This document shows, piece by piece, positions 5,177-5,554 of a stretch of DNA of 5,554 bases. The notes below the pieces were generated by a model. The model made no database searches and was not told the origin of the DNA. It saw only the letters and a program-made list of their open reading frames with translations. Position 1 is the first letter of the stretch. Each line of letters opens with the position of its first letter. The DNA is taken from assembly GCA_902795715.1 (NCBI GenBank), contig CADBME010000185.1, positions 1-5,554 of the forward strand, given 5' to 3'. Source of the DNA: an uncultured Lachnospiraceae bacterium. GTDB taxonomy: Bacteria; Bacillota_A; Clostridia; Lachnospirales; Lachnospiraceae. The position numbers and the translations under genes are program-made.

Positions 5177-5554
5177 ATGCTGTTCTGGAAAATCGACGAC
5201 GAAACAATTCGATGTCTGATCAATCGGGAGGAGATCGGACAGATGGGCTATGACCTGGATACTCTTTCAGAAGATCATATGCTGATGGATGAGTTTCTTG
5301 ATGCTATTGTGACACATTCCAAGAATTATCTCAACTGGAATACGGAAAATGGTATTCAGACTTATGCTGCCAGTCCGCTTCCCTCAGATCAGTTTCTGAT
5401 TACCATCAGCTGCACCTATGCAGATGAAATGATAGATAAGGATCTGGACCAGATCCGAAAGATGACCAACGCCATGGCCAGCAAAATAACGGAAGAAAGG
5501 ATCGATAAAATCTACTCTCTAACCGGCGAAGAGAAAGAAGAGGCATTCCGTGAA
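5177..5554 (+). CDS. mecA: MecA-family ClpC adaptor protein, N-terminal part (runs off the window)
   Basis: The reading frame is open for 126 codons to the window edge. The N-terminus begins MLFWKIDDETIRCLI and continues with a pattern of MGYDLDTLSEDHMLMDEFLDAI, both recalling the N-terminal substrate-binding domain of MecA (start with a beta strand, D/E-T-I/V, then G-x-D and a helix with E/D-F). MecA proteins deliver substrates such as competence factors or unfolded proteins to the ClpC ATPase for degradation by ClpP; the C-terminal ClpC-binding domain lies outside the window. Residues about 86-126 are charged and likely a linker. AAAGGAGG at 5163-5170 with a 6-nt spacer selects ATG 5177 over the ATG at 5172, which is too close to the Shine-Dalgarno. 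Family assignment is by recognition of sequence pattern; the exact client is unknown. Confidence 0.75.
   Translation, partial: MLFWKIDDETIRCLINREEIGQMGYDLDTLSEDHMLMDEFLDAIVTHSKNYLNWNTENGIQTYAASPLPSDQFLITISCTYADEMIDKDLDQIRKMTNAMASKITEERIDKIYSLTGEEKEEAFRE

Overview
The window suggests a Gram-positive member of the Bacillota, most likely a Clostridia/Lachnospiraceae-type anaerobe. The basis is a MecA-family adaptor, a seven-helix hybrid sensor kinase of a style common in that group, a secreted SH3/C39-like peptidase, strong Shine-Dalgarno sites, TATAAT-type promoters and U-tailed hairpin terminators. Genus cannot be read from this sequence. I see no tRNA, rRNA, CRISPR array, transposase or phage gene.

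Layout, left to right. Bases 1-166 hold no convincing gene. They carry a chain of inverted repeats ending in a clear rho-independent terminator, which looks like the 3' end of an upstream transcript or a small structured RNA. A promoter at 187-215 then drives a 658-aa membrane-bound hybrid histidine kinase (305-2281, +). A strong hairpin (2327-2352) separates it from a convergent gene for a 310-aa acidic, probably cytoplasmic protein with an HExxH zinc-peptidase motif (2397-3329, -). That gene has its own promoter and a leader of about 170 nt containing an 11-bp hairpin. Upstream of it, also on the minus strand, is a 451-aa secreted protein (3604-4959): signal peptide, SH3-like domain, ricin-type beta-trefoil-like region and C-terminal C39-like cysteine peptidase. 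It starts at TTG behind a strong ribosome binding site and ends at its own terminator (3524-3564). Divergent promoters in 4960-5176 serve this gene and a right-hand plus-strand gene (5177 to the window end) encoding the N-terminal part of a MecA-like ClpC adaptor.

How they work together. Each gene appears to be its own transcription unit, so the window does not show an operon. The themes are environmental sensing (hybrid kinase), extracellular or cell-wall-associated proteolysis (C39-like protein) and regulated intracellular proteolysis (MecA). The HExxH protein is the least explained gene. No partner phosphotransfer protein or DNA-binding response regulator for the kinase lies in view. I did not find a convincing new multi-gene system. 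The points most worth following are the HExxH protein and its leader, the structured region at the left end, the promoter built over a terminator, the hexapeptide-repeat linker in the kinase, and a slippery A-run in the secreted peptidase gene.
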